Source: Labia minor
Taxonomy: Eukaryota > Arthropoda > Insecta > Dermaptera > Spongiphoridae
Reading direction: 5' to 3'
Length of the DNA: 64,000 nucleotides
Assembly (NCBI GenBank): GCA_963082975.1
Contig: OY720344.1
Coordinates: forward strand, 63,640,546-63,704,545
Shown: positions 36,979 through 47,651 of the stretch, one piece after another
Position numbering within the stretch: position 1 is the stretch's first letter
How the letters are laid out: the number at the start of each line of letters is the position of its first letter
Made by a program: the position numbers and the translations under genes
The notes under the pieces: generated by a model
Seen by the model: only the letters and a program-made list of their open reading frames with translations
Databases searched by the model: none
What the model was told of the DNA's origin: nothing

Positions 36979-38328
36979 GGGTGACCCAGCCAGTAGTTGA
37001 ACCCCTTCCAGTAGTTGAACAAATTACCAAAAATCCGCCAAAATCTCAAGAGGAAACATGCTTGGAACGAGAAATTTTATTTTATTTTTAAGTTGTTATG
37101 TTGTCACAACTCAAACACCTATCGTCTGCTGCATGTGACTTAAGTACTAAGAGATATTATTTTTTTTCTCAAATGAAATGCTTGTTTTTGCATTCACGAC
37201 TAGTCTACTGAAAAAACGGTAAATAAAAGTAATCCACGTGCATCCTAGTCATTTTTAGAGATATTTTTACCGAATTGGTCTTAAATTAAAGCTAAAGGAC
37301 TACATTTTGAAGCATGATATTAAGGTATAGATATTTTTTATTTTTTAGAGCTCTAAACAGACTGTTCAACTAATGGCACTGTTAAAATGCACAAATTCCA
37401 GTAATTGAACAGTGGTGAACGGTGCCCGCCATCGAAGATCACTAGACTGTGAATGTTCAATCCCTCTTATACCTTGAATCCCTCTTCCCCAAGGGTAGGC
37501 CTGAAGAATTTAGAAAAGTGCAGGGGAAGAGTGGGAGGGTAATATTGAGGCCCGTGAACTGTTTCAGTTTTGGAAAAGGCTTCGGAGCAAATGTCTTAAT
37601 GAAACTCAGACAAATGGCCTTTTGTCTGAGTGTATTGAAAAAGAGCCCGAAATTAATCATAATTTTGATGCCTCACCTTCAGCATTGAATGTTAGTGCAA
37701 TCCAAGCAACACTTTCAAGACAAACGGACTCGACTAAAGTAAAGTAAAGTAAAACCAGGAATCTGTATGCAGTAACGGGACTCGACTCCCAAAGCAATTT
37801 CGTATCAAAAGTTTAAAAAATTTTTAAAATATTTTTAATTTTGTATCTTATGTGTATATTGCCGATTGGTGTTTGTTTGAAATAAATAAATAAATAAATA
37901 TATGTATTATTGTTATTATTATTATTATAATTTAAACATTGAGCAATGTTTGGAATGTGAATCAGCCTTGTATTGTGTTATGAGTGCTCAAGCTATAGGC
38001 CTAGATATTTGTTAAGTCGTTTTGGATGTGTACCTAAACTTAAAATAAAAAAAACTATGAAATAACGGGTGTTCAATTACTGGAATATCGAGCGTTCAAA
38101 AACTGGACATGTCTGTTCAACCACTGGGATAAAATCATAAAAAATGTTGTGAATTTTTTTTTGCTTTTTATTTTTCAGTTAAGCACTGTTTAATATTTTT
38201 TTTAATAACTACAATAATAAAGCTTTGTTAAAAATCCATTAGCTTAGTTTTACGGCTAATAGTATAGAACTTACAACAGGATCCGTGGTAAACTGGCTTT
38301 ATTTGTTCAACTACTGGCTGGGTCACCC
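36979..38328. mobile_element. TA-flanked DNA transposon M1 with repeated terminal motif
   Basis: Terminal inverted repeats GGGTGACCCAGCCAGTAG (left) and its mirror (right) match over about 24 bases, flanked by TA on both sides (36977-36978, 38329-38330), as in IS630-Tc1-mariner-type elements. The motif CCAGTAGTTGAAC occurs at 36990 and 37008 (18-bp pitch) and, less exactly, at 37398 in direct orientation. It is inverted at 37364, 38071, 38094, 38115 and 38305. It is 1350 bp. An open stretch at 37514-37748 (EARELFQFWKRLRSKCL... ) could be the last part of a transposase, but I cannot place it in a family. No DDD/DDE core is seen. Confidence 0.8.
37514..37748 (+). pseudogene. Possible transposase remnant in M1
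   Basis: A 77-codon frame between stops, with more balanced composition than the surrounding AT-rich DNA (Glu, Trp, Arg, Gln, Ser). It includes EEWEGNIEAREL, FQFWKRLRSK, LLSECIEKEPEI and ends ATLSRQTDSTKVK. There is no ATG at its start. A second, ATG-led frame overlaps it (37449-37688). Lying in the middle of a TA-flanked element, it may be the C-terminal exon of the lost transposase; no catalytic motif is visible. Confidence 0.3.
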
Positions 38329-38468
38329 TATTTATATTTAATCTTGATTTATTGAAGTTATACTTCTTTAGGCGCGTTATGGAAAATTGATGGGGAGTGA
38401 AATTTTAAGATGTGTGACACGAAAAATTAACAGTTTTTTTGTTTTTCCAGAAAAATAAATTTTTATTT

Positions 38469-38562
38469 GCCTGAAGTAGGATTCGAACCTACCATGTCTC
38501 TCTTCGACTACGTCATAGCGCTCAAAGCAAGCGAGCGCTCTACCCACTAGGCTATGACGAAT
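38469..38562 (-). ncRNA. tRNA-like Pol III module (tRNA pseudogene or SINE head)
   Basis: On the minus strand a good A box (TAGCCTAGTGGG, 38543-38554) and a perfect B box (GGTTCGAATCC, 38479-38489) stand in the right order and spacing. The T arm GTAGG-TTCGAAT-CCTAC is perfect. The middle forms AGCGCTC-(9)-GAGCGCT instead of a standard 5-bp/7-loop anticodon arm, and GTCATAGC/GCTATGAC are also complementary. The acceptor end TTCAGGC finds no 5' partner. So it is not a functional standard tRNA. No A-rich tail or target duplication is clear. Confidence 0.6.
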
Positions 38563-39189
38563 CCCCAACATTATTATCTTATTTTAACCATATATGCCAT
38601 CCCATGGATAGATTATTAACAATTTTTTAATTAAACACAAAATATGAAGAATCTTGTTGAATTCTTGATGTCATATCTAATCTAAGGTGTGTAGAAAATT
38701 ATAATAATTCCAAGAGTATATATATATATATATATATATTTCAATCTAATACCAGACCAAATAAATAGATAGATAGATAGATGTCAACATTTCGTTTCAT
38801 TTGTGTTGTTTCTAATGGACCGCTTGAACATTTCATTTCGAATTATATATGTGTGCTAATAAATTATATTCAGTAGTGATTTAAATTGAATATTTTGATT
38901 GATATTACTTACTATTTGTGAATATTAGTGAAAACAAAAAATGTGCTTATATACTTTTGAGGTTAACTATCCGTATGTATTATTTATTGATATAAATTAA
39001 TTATTTAATATAATTAACACTAAATATTATTAAATTATTAATGTTAAATACTTATTATTATATATTATTATTAATAATATATTATTATATTATTTAAATT
39101 TATATTAAATGTATATATTAAATATATTTTATTATATAAATATATTAATTTTCAATTTTTAATATTAATTATTGATATCTAAGATCAAT
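38563..39189. other. AT-rich DNA with TA and GATA microsatellites
   Basis: A TA run lies at about 38718-38740 and a short GATA run at about 38764-38783. The rest is very low-complexity A/T sequence with TATTAATAATAT words. Confidence 0.45.
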
Positions 39190-39571
39190 CTAAGATTCTT
39201 TTAGTTTAAATTTGATGACTATTAATGGTACTATTCAATTTCAGTTCTAGTTTTCAAGATGGGTAAAACAAATGCGGAACACTGTAAAAACTATTACAAT
39301 CGAAAAAAAGCTGCCAAAGAAGCTGAAAAAATTCGACAAGGCTTTTCCGTAGAAAAACCAATAATTATTTGCATGCAATTAAAAACTATTTTTTTAATGA
39401 TGCCAAAGAAGTATAACTTCTCACGCGCGTACATAAGTACACGCACCGCTTTTTTATAACTTAAATTAATCCGAACTTAAGTTCGTTTTGGCAATGCAAG
39501 CTTGCGCATTCCCAGATGTTTTTTAACTTAATTACCGAGCCGAGGCTCGGGGTCCCGGTACTACTAGCTAG
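39190..39571 (+). mobile_element. Helitron-like 3' end with small upstream frame
   Basis: The right end has hairpin CCGAGCC-GA-GGCTCGG (39535-39550) then GGTCCCGGTACTACTAGCTAG, i.e. a hairpin 13 bases before CTAG, the plus-strand form of a Helitron 3' end. The base after CTAG is C rather than T, so the exact border is unsure. Upstream, ATG 39259 opens MGKTNAEHCKNYYNRKKAAK then EAEKIRQ, a Lys-rich start of the kind seen in first exons of arthropod transposon proteins; the frame decays after about 35 codons. The hairpin at 31428 may be a relative. Confidence 0.45.
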
Positions 39572-40897
39572 CATAATAAGATTTGATTTGATACAAATTA
39601 TTATTATACCCAATTATTTTGTTGTTTGTTAGGATATTTTTGTTGCAATAAAAGTTTTTTTTATTTTTTGTATATTAATTAATTAGAAAAATAAATATAT
39701 ATTTAATTAATGTTTTGTAAGAATATTAAAATGGATATTATTACTCTTCTTCGTTAATTATTCTTTGTTATATTAAGGAAATATTTTTTGTTATTCAGAT
39801 ATTCAGTATATATTCATCATTCAAAGGAGTAAAACATATTTTTCCGCATTTGGCTATCAATTTCAATCAATTCATTAGTGAAATTGAACAATTCTTTCTC
39901 TCTTCTTTCCTAATTACAAGGCTTTGAGTTTTAATAAATATTTTCTCTCTCATTCTCGATTATATTATTTTACTTAGGATTTCTTATATAATAGGAACAA
40001 TTTAATATCTCCTATATAACTATTTTCTACATACATTATTTTACAATTTTATTCCTTTAAGCTTTGTAGAAATTTGTAACTTGATGAAATCTACACATAT
40101 TTATTTTTCTCGAAATATAATGATGAATATTTAACAAACTTAGAGATTGAATGTCGCTTCAGAGTTAATAATTAAACATAATTAAAAATACTTGTATAAA
40201 TGAAAGGACTGAGAATTATTTTAGTAATTATACATTTTTCTAAATTATCTTTCTGTTGTTGTTGATGATGATGTTAAAAGTGGCTTCAGTTGATTAGCTT
40301 CATAAACTTTTGTTTATGCTGTTTTTTTTTAAATAAAGAGACAACCAGTCCGCCTTCCTTCCCATTGCGGTAGATTAATTCACAGATCCCAAACAAGAGT
40401 CACGCTCAGAGACAACACAAACAACTCTTGATAGTTCATTTGAGGAATACAAATGGAGTTTAAAGAGTTCTTAGAAAATTACCATATAAAAAAATCTATT
40501 CTTTTTTTCTAATTTTAATCATGTCCAAGATTAAGATTGAAAAGGATATATTAATATTAAAAAGTTTCTATTCTTTAGGTTGTTTTTTTTATTCGTAAAA
40601 TATATTACTAACATTTAAACATAAATGTAAATATAAATAAATTATTATTATTATTTTTAAGAAGTGCATCGCTTTCTAAAACATTTAGCTCCACCCAACC
40701 AATTATGTAGCTTAATAAAGCCACTTCCAATTATATTCTGTATAGATATATTATCAGTTCATCAGTATTTCACTCGACTAAAAGTTAGGAAATTAAATAA
40801 AATAAATAATAAGAAACAAATAAATAATATAGTCTCTGTGACTGTTGGTTGTCAAAATTTAGATGAATTGTTTCATTAACTATATATATATATATTT
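39572..40897. other. AT-rich DNA, minor island at 40340-40480
   Basis: Nothing recognised. The 40340-40480 part (CCAGTCCGCCTTCCTTCCC, GAGTCACGCTCAGAG) is GC-richer but short. A 71-codon frame at 40664-40879 has no recognised domain. Confidence 0.4.
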
Positions 40898-41344
40898 GGT
40901 ATAGTAATCTGGTTTCACAAAGAAAATTGTAAAAGATCACAAAATTATCGAACATTTTTACATTTTGTTTTTTTTCTGAAAATGTTATAAATTTAAGTTA
41001 CTTTTCGAATAAGACGGATTTAAAAAATAAAGTTAATTAAATGTCTTATTTAAAGCACATTACAATTGAAATATGTTTGGATGATCGATTAGGCTTATAG
41101 ATTACTCTAATTAAATAAATGTCAATTTATTCAAGTTTGTGAAAAATTCAGAGTTAAGTTGTTTTATACTTGAGAGTAGCAAAGTTAAGATTCGGTTTCA
41201 ACACCTCAAAAACATATATCTTAATTGAAGATATTTCCCGGTTTTACTAGAATATATATTATTTAAATAATATTCAAGTATTCTTTTGAAATATATTTAC
41301 AATGTCATATTATAAAAAAGGCAAAATTAATGACACTCGAAATC
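40898..41344 (+). repeat. Dispersed repeat R, copy 2
   Basis: Same orientation as 25050-25501, with small indels. It ends in ACTCGAAATC, where the LINE copy 41347-41663 was inserted. Confidence 0.7.
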
Positions 41345-41346
41345 AA

Positions 41347-41663
41347 TCTATCTATCTCTGTGGCTCTACGGAACTCGAAAGTCATTGGTCTCAGCAACCA
41401 CACCCCTCCAAGTATTCCTATTCTGAGCAACAACCCTCCAGTCCCATCTCTCTCACGTCCCTTCCCACATTATCCACCCATTGCGTCCTTGGTCTTCCAA
41501 GCGGACGTTTCCCACTCGGTCTCCCCTTTCGCCATTCTATCTTCTCCCATTCTGCCGACCGCAGCCTTCTGGATTTTATAATTCTAACTATATCTTGAGA
41601 TGCATAGAGGTCATGCAATTCCTCGTTATGCAATCTCCGCCATTCCCCGGTGACAAATCAAAA
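41347..41663 (-). mobile_element. 5'-truncated LINE copy with 10-bp target duplication
   Basis: Minus strand: a frame of about 70 codons reads HNEELHDLYASQDIVRIIKS, then RPSGKRPLGRPRTQWVDNVG and RDVREMGLEGC, then NRNTWRG..., ending in GCCACAGAGATAGATAGA. This is the end of a non-LTR reverse transcriptase with a GATA-type tail. TCGAAATCAA occurs on both sides (41337-41346 and 41664-41673): a 10-bp target-site duplication. Of all copies in the window this one keeps the C-terminal domain best. One deletion lies after KSRRLRS. Confidence 0.85.
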
Positions 41664-41673
41664 TCGAAATCAA

Positions 41674-43336
41674 GAACTATATAAATATAATATTAAGTTC
41701 AAGAATTAAATCTTTATTAATAAATTTATAAATTATATCTAAATTTGTGACGTAAAATTATTCTAATTTAAGAGAAAAATCAACAAATATTAGATTATAT
41801 CGATGAAATGAATCATTGTGAGATACTCGAGCTTACGACATCTAAATTAATTATTAATTCTTTTAACAATCAATTAATTAACACCTTGAAAACTTTTTCT
41901 CTTTCAAACTTTATAAAAAAATATTTTTAATCAGTCAAATTAGTTATTTTAATTTTATTAAACATATTAAACATTAATTTATTTTTTAAATTACTTCAAG
42001 ACAAATTCATTTTTCTATATTTTTCAATTAATATTGGAAACATTTTCATACTAATTAAAATAGAAAAAAAAATTAAAATTGACTATACAAATAATGATAA
42101 TTGTATAAATTTAATAATATATTAGGCAAGTATAGGAAGTCTCTGATCCAATTTTTTGGTTCTCCTTTCAAATTTGAAAGCTGATGAATAAATTATACCT
42201 GTGTCAATTCTTTAATATCCATATCTTGACTATGAATTACACAAATACACGAAGACAAACATACATCTATTTTAATAGGTATAACAAAAAATAAATAAAA
42301 TAAAGAGGGGATGAAAATAATAATTAAGCGGATTGTTGTTATAGTTTATGATTGAATTGGCACCCTTCAGCAAAGTAAAGTATTAATAATATCAATATTG
42401 GAGGTTTCTAATGACCAGTTTAGGATTCCAGAGCCGCCCGGGCAACAACATTAATCAGCCCATTTGGATTCCGCCCTAATAACAATCCACACACACACAT
42501 ACACACCTCCCCCCTCCCCCTTCCTACATCCTCCGCCTCCATCTTACAAATTAAGCCCCGGAAAGTGTTAATTAAGACATTGCAATGCCATCTAAGTTCA
42601 AATCTATCCATCTTAAGGTAGAAAACGAGTAAACGTGTGTGAATGGTGGGTGGATTGGTGAGTGGGTGAGTAAATGACCTGAAACGTTTCTCCACACCTC
42701 AAAGACATATATATATATATATATATATAGAAGGAGGGGGAGGAGGAGGAGATATAGATATCTTCAGAATAAAGTTAAACGTCTTCCGCATAGAGGAAGG
42801 AATAAAAAAGCCAAAGGGAGGAGGGCAAGGGCTAACGCTACTATAAAAGATAATGTTACGATCTAGATAAGTCTTTAAACCTTTAGAAAAGTATATTTGT
42901 TATTTTCGTAATTGACTTGAGAAACAGGGAGGGAGAAGGGGAGGGATAAAAGGGGCGTAAGATCTTGTTCATTTATTTATATGGAAGAGAAACTGCATGA
43001 CACACGATATCGAAAGATAAAATTATCCATTGCTAAACTTAATATCCATTATGAATTTGAAATAAATTATATAAAATGAAAAATAAATAACGGAATTAAT
43101 AATAATATTGATTCGATGTTGCATGACAAAAATTTTTCAGTATCTATTTCATTGGAATATTCAATAATTCAAAATTAATGGTTTTTATAATAATATATAA
43201 TATATTTGTATTAATTTGAAAAAATAGGAAAAATAAAAAAAAAATGACACAGAACCGAAGACGATTTAAAAATAATTAAAAACATTATAATATATATATG
43301 ATATAAGTATTTTTTATTTCACCAGTTAGTTTAATG
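41674..43336. other. AT-rich DNA with an island at 42370-42990
   Basis: The island is one of the larger ones: GCCGCCCGGGCAACAAC, a CA repeat, C-rich runs, AATTAAGCCCCGGAAAG, then a TA microsatellite (about 42707-42729) and G-rich sequence. The 91-codon minus-strand frame (42420-42695) has no domain I know. It is single-copy in the window. Confidence 0.35.
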
Positions 43337-43560
43337 TAGCGTTACTCAAACTTATTGGACCAAACGCCCAATTCGTGAGGCCGGCTTCATAATTCGCCCC
43401 CCCCCCCCCTATAAATTTTAACAGATAAAAATTGCATGATAATCCCTAATATAATGTAGGTACATTTGGTGATACTTAAGAGCCATATTGAAAAATCGAA
43501 TTTCAGAACCTGATCGCAAAATCATCTTACCTTTTTTTTAGAACCATATTGAAAATAATA
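43337..43560. mobile_element. Relic of the hAT MITE family at 52435
   Basis: It begins TAGCGTTACTCAAAC and runs as the inverted copy of the 52435 element: AACGCCCA, GGCCGGCTTCAT, a run of 13 C (43397-43409), then AAATTTTAACA and TGCATGATAATCCCTAATAT. After about 43450 it continues with 'ggtgatacttaagagcc' sequence that also occurs inside the 54095 element, so it is a hybrid or nested copy. No second terminus or target duplication was seen. Confidence 0.6.
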
Positions 43561-44529
43561 TAAATATAAAAAAAATTTATAAAATAACGTTTTTCCAATG
43601 GACTAAAGTTTTATTTAAATATATACGATTATGGTGGTTGGGGGTGTATGAACACTGTTTTTCAGTATAGACATAGTAATATTATATTATAAAATTTTAT
43701 TTATTTATTTCTCTTGTTAAGGTTGGCGAACTTTGATCTCCTTTCGTAAACAATTAACGTTTTTTTTTGTTGAATAACTAATGTTGGAATTGATGATATA
43801 CAGTTGTCATTGAGCCAAGCCAATATTTATTTATTCACTCACCCGTTAACTATGATAGCGCATGCAAAATACTCATTAAAGTGTACGCTCGGACACTTTC
43901 ATTAAACGTGATCTGACATCAGTTTTGCAAATATAATCATAATCAATTCAAATTTCAATATTCACTGTACTATCATAATCGATAGTTAACAATTGTCATA
44001 CAACCTATTTCAAAATTATTTATTAATACAAATTGATTATTTATTGAATTCCTCAACTATTTATTATAAATATAATTAAGGAAATCAAATAAAAATTATA
44101 ATCAAACCAATGAATGAAAAATTTGAACTGTTGTTATCTATTTATATTTGTAATGAAATTATATTAGTTTTTGCATAAAACATATATATATATCCATTCA
44201 TTTACAATGATAATAGTTCTACACAAAACCATGTATATTGAAAACTTTGAGCAATGTAAATTCGTGTAAAGCGAAAAACACTAAAATGTGAATAATTCAG
44301 TCATAATTATACTTTATTCATAAAATAAGAAACCTATATGTAGGCATTATAAGTATATTATTAATTCATTGTAGACAGGAGGTGGATTCTTATCATCAGT
44401 TTATAATATAAATTGAATAGTTTATACAAATAAAAAAATAAATTATATAAAATGAATTTTAATGTATTTTAATAAATAATTCAAGAGAATTAATAATTGT
44501 TTATTATTTTATTATTATTATTATTATAA
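43561..44529. other. AT-rich DNA, no feature recognised
   Basis: Low-complexity sequence. The 43720-43930 part is slightly more complex but contains no frame or repeat that I recognise. Confidence 0.45.
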
Positions 44530-46339
44530 GTAGCTGCTCAGAGCGCATTCGGTGCCCCTGTACCACCAAGTGCATAGTATTTGGTTGAAAGTAGTAAAAG
44601 GTTTTCATCCATTTTGTTTCAATCAGTATATTACATAAAACATTTATTTCTTTTTGTGTTCTTATTTAAAATATATTCTAATTTAATCAGTAAATTAATT
44701 ATATATATTATTATTATTGAATATGTTATATCTATCTATCTATGTGGCTCAACGATACTCGAAAGTTCTTGGCCGCAACAACCACATTTCTCCAAATGAG
44801 CCCTTGTCCCATCTCTCTTACGCCCCTTCCTACGCGTCCTTGGTCTTCCAAGCGGACGTCTCCGCACCAATATCTTTTTTATCTCCTATTCTAGCCACGT
44901 GCCCCGCCTATCGCAACCTTCTCGCTTTTATAACCCTATCTATTTCTGGAAATGCATAGAGTTCATGCAATTAATCGTTATGCAGTCTCCGCCATTCCCC
45001 GGTGTCCTCATCTTTCTTTGGCCCAAAAATGCTGAGAAGAATCCTATTCTAAAATACTCTGAATCTACTCTCTCTTTCCCAGGGTCATAGATCATGCCTC
45101 GCACCCATATAATACAACAGGCAAAATAATTGTTTTATATATTTTAATTTTAATTCCCTTTTATAATAATGTTAATGAGATAAGCCTCTTTACTGCATGA
45201 TAACAGGGGTTTCCCGATTGCAAACTCGATTTAAATTCTTCTGGAATATTATTATCCTTCGTGATTACATTCAATTTTTCTACATATTCAAATTCTACAT
45301 TTTGTATATTAAGGTTTTGTATGTTAATACTGTTCCTCTTTGTTACTAAATATTTTTTTCTTATCACTATTAATTTCAAACCCCATCTCTTTTCCTACCT
45401 TGATTAATTTTTTATGTAATTGCAATTGCCGAATCTCCTATTATATTTAAGTCGTCTGGTTAACCTAATATTTTACAATTGATTTCCGTATCTTACACTT
45501 TCTTTACTACCTTTAAGACAAATTTGAAGATCAAATTTTGAAAAAGTTTTCCGGATCTATTGAGTCATACGCATGTTTTACTAAAGTCTACAAATAATTG
45601 GTGAACAGAAATATTGAATTCGCGGTTTTTTTAATATCAGTCATAATGAAAATATCTTAATGTAGATCGATTTGGCCTGAAGCCACATTGATATCCTCTT
45701 AATATTTCCTCCGTCTATGATTCGAAAGTATTGAATATGTTATAATAGAGTATAATATTTCTTGATCTCATTTCATTTTGATATTTTATTTTCATTGTAT
45801 GATTTTTATTGAAAATTTTTAATTATAATGAAATTTGAAAAAATGCAAAATTAGAGACTAAAGAATAAATAAAATTTAAGTTAAATATGATATAAATATT
45901 TTATTAAATTAATTAAAATGAGAACTTTTAGAATAAATTATTTAATTGAATTGATATTTGAATATTAGAATTTAAAATAAAAAGTTAAATATTGTAATAA
46001 TTCTTTGATTATGATAATTAATTTATATTCGTTGTGTAAAATGAGTCCGCTTGGTCAGTGGGCCACGAAAGGCTCTTGAATGAACAACACGGAGAATTAT
46101 ATAAACTTTAAAAAATTAATTTGTTTTAGTGTTTCTATAGTGATATGTAATTTCATAGAAATTGGTTCAGCCAATTTTGAGTCGATAACATCCTTATTTT
46201 CCGGTCAGACAGACAGACAGACATGAAAAATTCTAAAGTCACTTTTGGATTCTAGAGATCACATGAAACGCGAAGATATGCAAAAAAATTTTAAATTCTG
46301 AGCAATGTGCAGACAAAAACCTTTTTTTATATATATAGA
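44530..46339 (-). mobile_element. Helitron family 2 copy C, carrying LINE sequence
   Basis: It aligns with copy A almost end to end. The 3' terminus is decayed (GTAG instead of CTAG at 44530; hairpin partly lost). The 5' end on the minus strand is TCTATATATATAAAAAAAGG. Its 5'-side interior (46140-46310) includes GTCAGACAGACAGACAGACA and the block also present at 3391-3555. It contains the LINE relic at the same internal position as copies A and B. Confidence 0.7.
44731..45595 (-). pseudogene. Reverse transcriptase relic inside Helitron copy C
   Basis: Minus strand, in order: DFSK-type palm motif near 45585, a box with TAA-P-D-D at 45451-45462 where copy A has YPDD, NIIGDSAIAI, VGKEMGFEINSDKKKYLVTK, RNS, VEFEYVEKLNVITKDNN, PEEFKSSLQSGNPCYHAVKR, KIYKTIILPVVLYGCEAW-type sequence, then RVF.NRIL and the GATA tail at 44731. 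The tyrosine codon of the catalytic box has become a stop, so this copy is dead. It has the same internal shortening as copy A. Confidence 0.75.
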
Positions 46340-46842
46340 AGATAGATTTATATTTAATCTTTCTTAAAATAATTCCCCAATCAATATTTTACAAACAGAG
46401 AATCCCTATCCCTATTATTAACACTAGTGTTAGAAAAGGAATAAGATTCAAAAATATGTTTTTACTTATATGTAGTTAATATACATTTTTTCATGAATTT
46501 TGAAATTTAGTAATTAATTAATATTAAAGTAAAATCCTGTAAAACACGTTTAAATAGGAAATAAGTGTAGATATCAGATTTGTGCGGCCCTCCAGGCATA
46601 ATAGTACAATATCATTTTATTAGCATCCTAAACTTTTTGGGGGCCACTTGATTACTTTTAAGATAAATATATATTATAATAAAGGCCTCAACAAAAACCT
46701 TGAAAGAGACATGTATTATGTGTATTGTTCATTATTTAAGAATTAATAATTTATTAAGTTGTTTTTTGTCTGCAGCTCTCCAAGAAATGATGCGGCCCGC
46801 CTAGAAATGTCGAACTTTCGTTTGGCCCTTTGATCAAAGATT
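46340..46842. other. AT-rich DNA with hAT-like GC patches
   Basis: Two patches, TGCGGCCCTCCAGGC (about 46581) and TGCGGCCCGCC (about 46790), resemble ends of hAT-like repeats but have no clear partner or target duplication. Confidence 0.3.
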
Positions 46843-47358
46843 GGGAGAGTCTCCAGTTGACTATCAGGCAAATTTGAATTTATTATGTTTAATATAATTA
46901 ATAAATAATATTTATTAAACCAGCTCTTTGTTGATGGGACCACGTCACGTGCTGGCGCGTGATTGGCAGTCAACGTGTTAAAAAATTTAAAAAATTAATT
47001 TCGATACTTTCTGTGATTCAATTAAGCTGAAATTCTATATATAGCAGTTTTATACAATCATGTGAAAAACTATCAAACATATATCTTTATTTTTACGGTC
47101 AGTTCAGAGGAAAAAAAAAATGAAAACGAGGTAAGTAATGGACCTCCTCCGTATGAAATACATTTCTCAAAAGTTGATAGAAAACTACGAATTTTGAATA
47201 ATGCCCGTGTACCAAATTTCATTCTAGCTCAAACCGTTATTGCGTAATCGTGTCTACTTACAAACACATACACAGACACAGACAAACATTTTTCTCAACC
47301 TTAGTGAAAATGAATCAGGGACCTTCAAAACTTATAAAAACATCAAAATCTCGACATG
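46843..47358 (+). mobile_element. Dispersed element family S copy c
   Basis: One of the two fullest interiors (with copy f): it keeps CACGTCACGTGCTGGCGCGTG and the 'aaaactatcaaacatatatc' region that copies a, b and d have lost. The left hairpin is altered (GGGAGAGTCTCC). The right end is cut short at about 47358, before the usual ...CTCTGGCGA. Confidence 0.65.
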
Positions 47359-47510
47359 GCCAAAAAATTGTTAATTTTAAATTTTTTTTTTTATTTTAGG
47401 TATATAAATTTTTATAATTATCGTTTATTTATTTATATTTATTTGTTGGTCATTTTTTTTTCTTTGTGTCCAATAAAATATATTTCTAAAATTGTGTTGT
47501 TTAATATGTA

Positions 47511-47642
47511 TTGGGAAAGGACGTGAGAGAGATGGTAGAGGATAGGGACTGGAGGGTTGTGGCTCAGAATAGGAATACTTGGAGGGGTGTGGTTACTGCG
47601 GCCAAGAACTTTCGAGTTTCGTAGAGCCACAGAGATAGATAG
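47511..47642 (+). mobile_element. Short LINE 3' end with 8-bp target duplication
   Basis: It encodes the last residues of the reverse transcriptase (GKDVREM..., DWRVVAQNRNTWRGVVTAAK, NFRVS stop) and ends GCCACAGAGATAGATAG. AATATGTA is found at 47503-47510 and 47643-47650, consistent with a target duplication. It is 132 bp, strongly 5'-truncated. Confidence 0.75.
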
Positions 47643-47651
47643 AATATGTAA

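Noticed and set aside
38377-38571. 64-codon minus-strand frame
   Set aside because: Passes through the tRNA-like module; explained by the Pol III boxes, not by coding.
41302-41684. Plus-strand frames of 98, 83 and 67 codons
   Set aside because: All are antisense shadows of the LINE reverse transcriptase on the minus strand.
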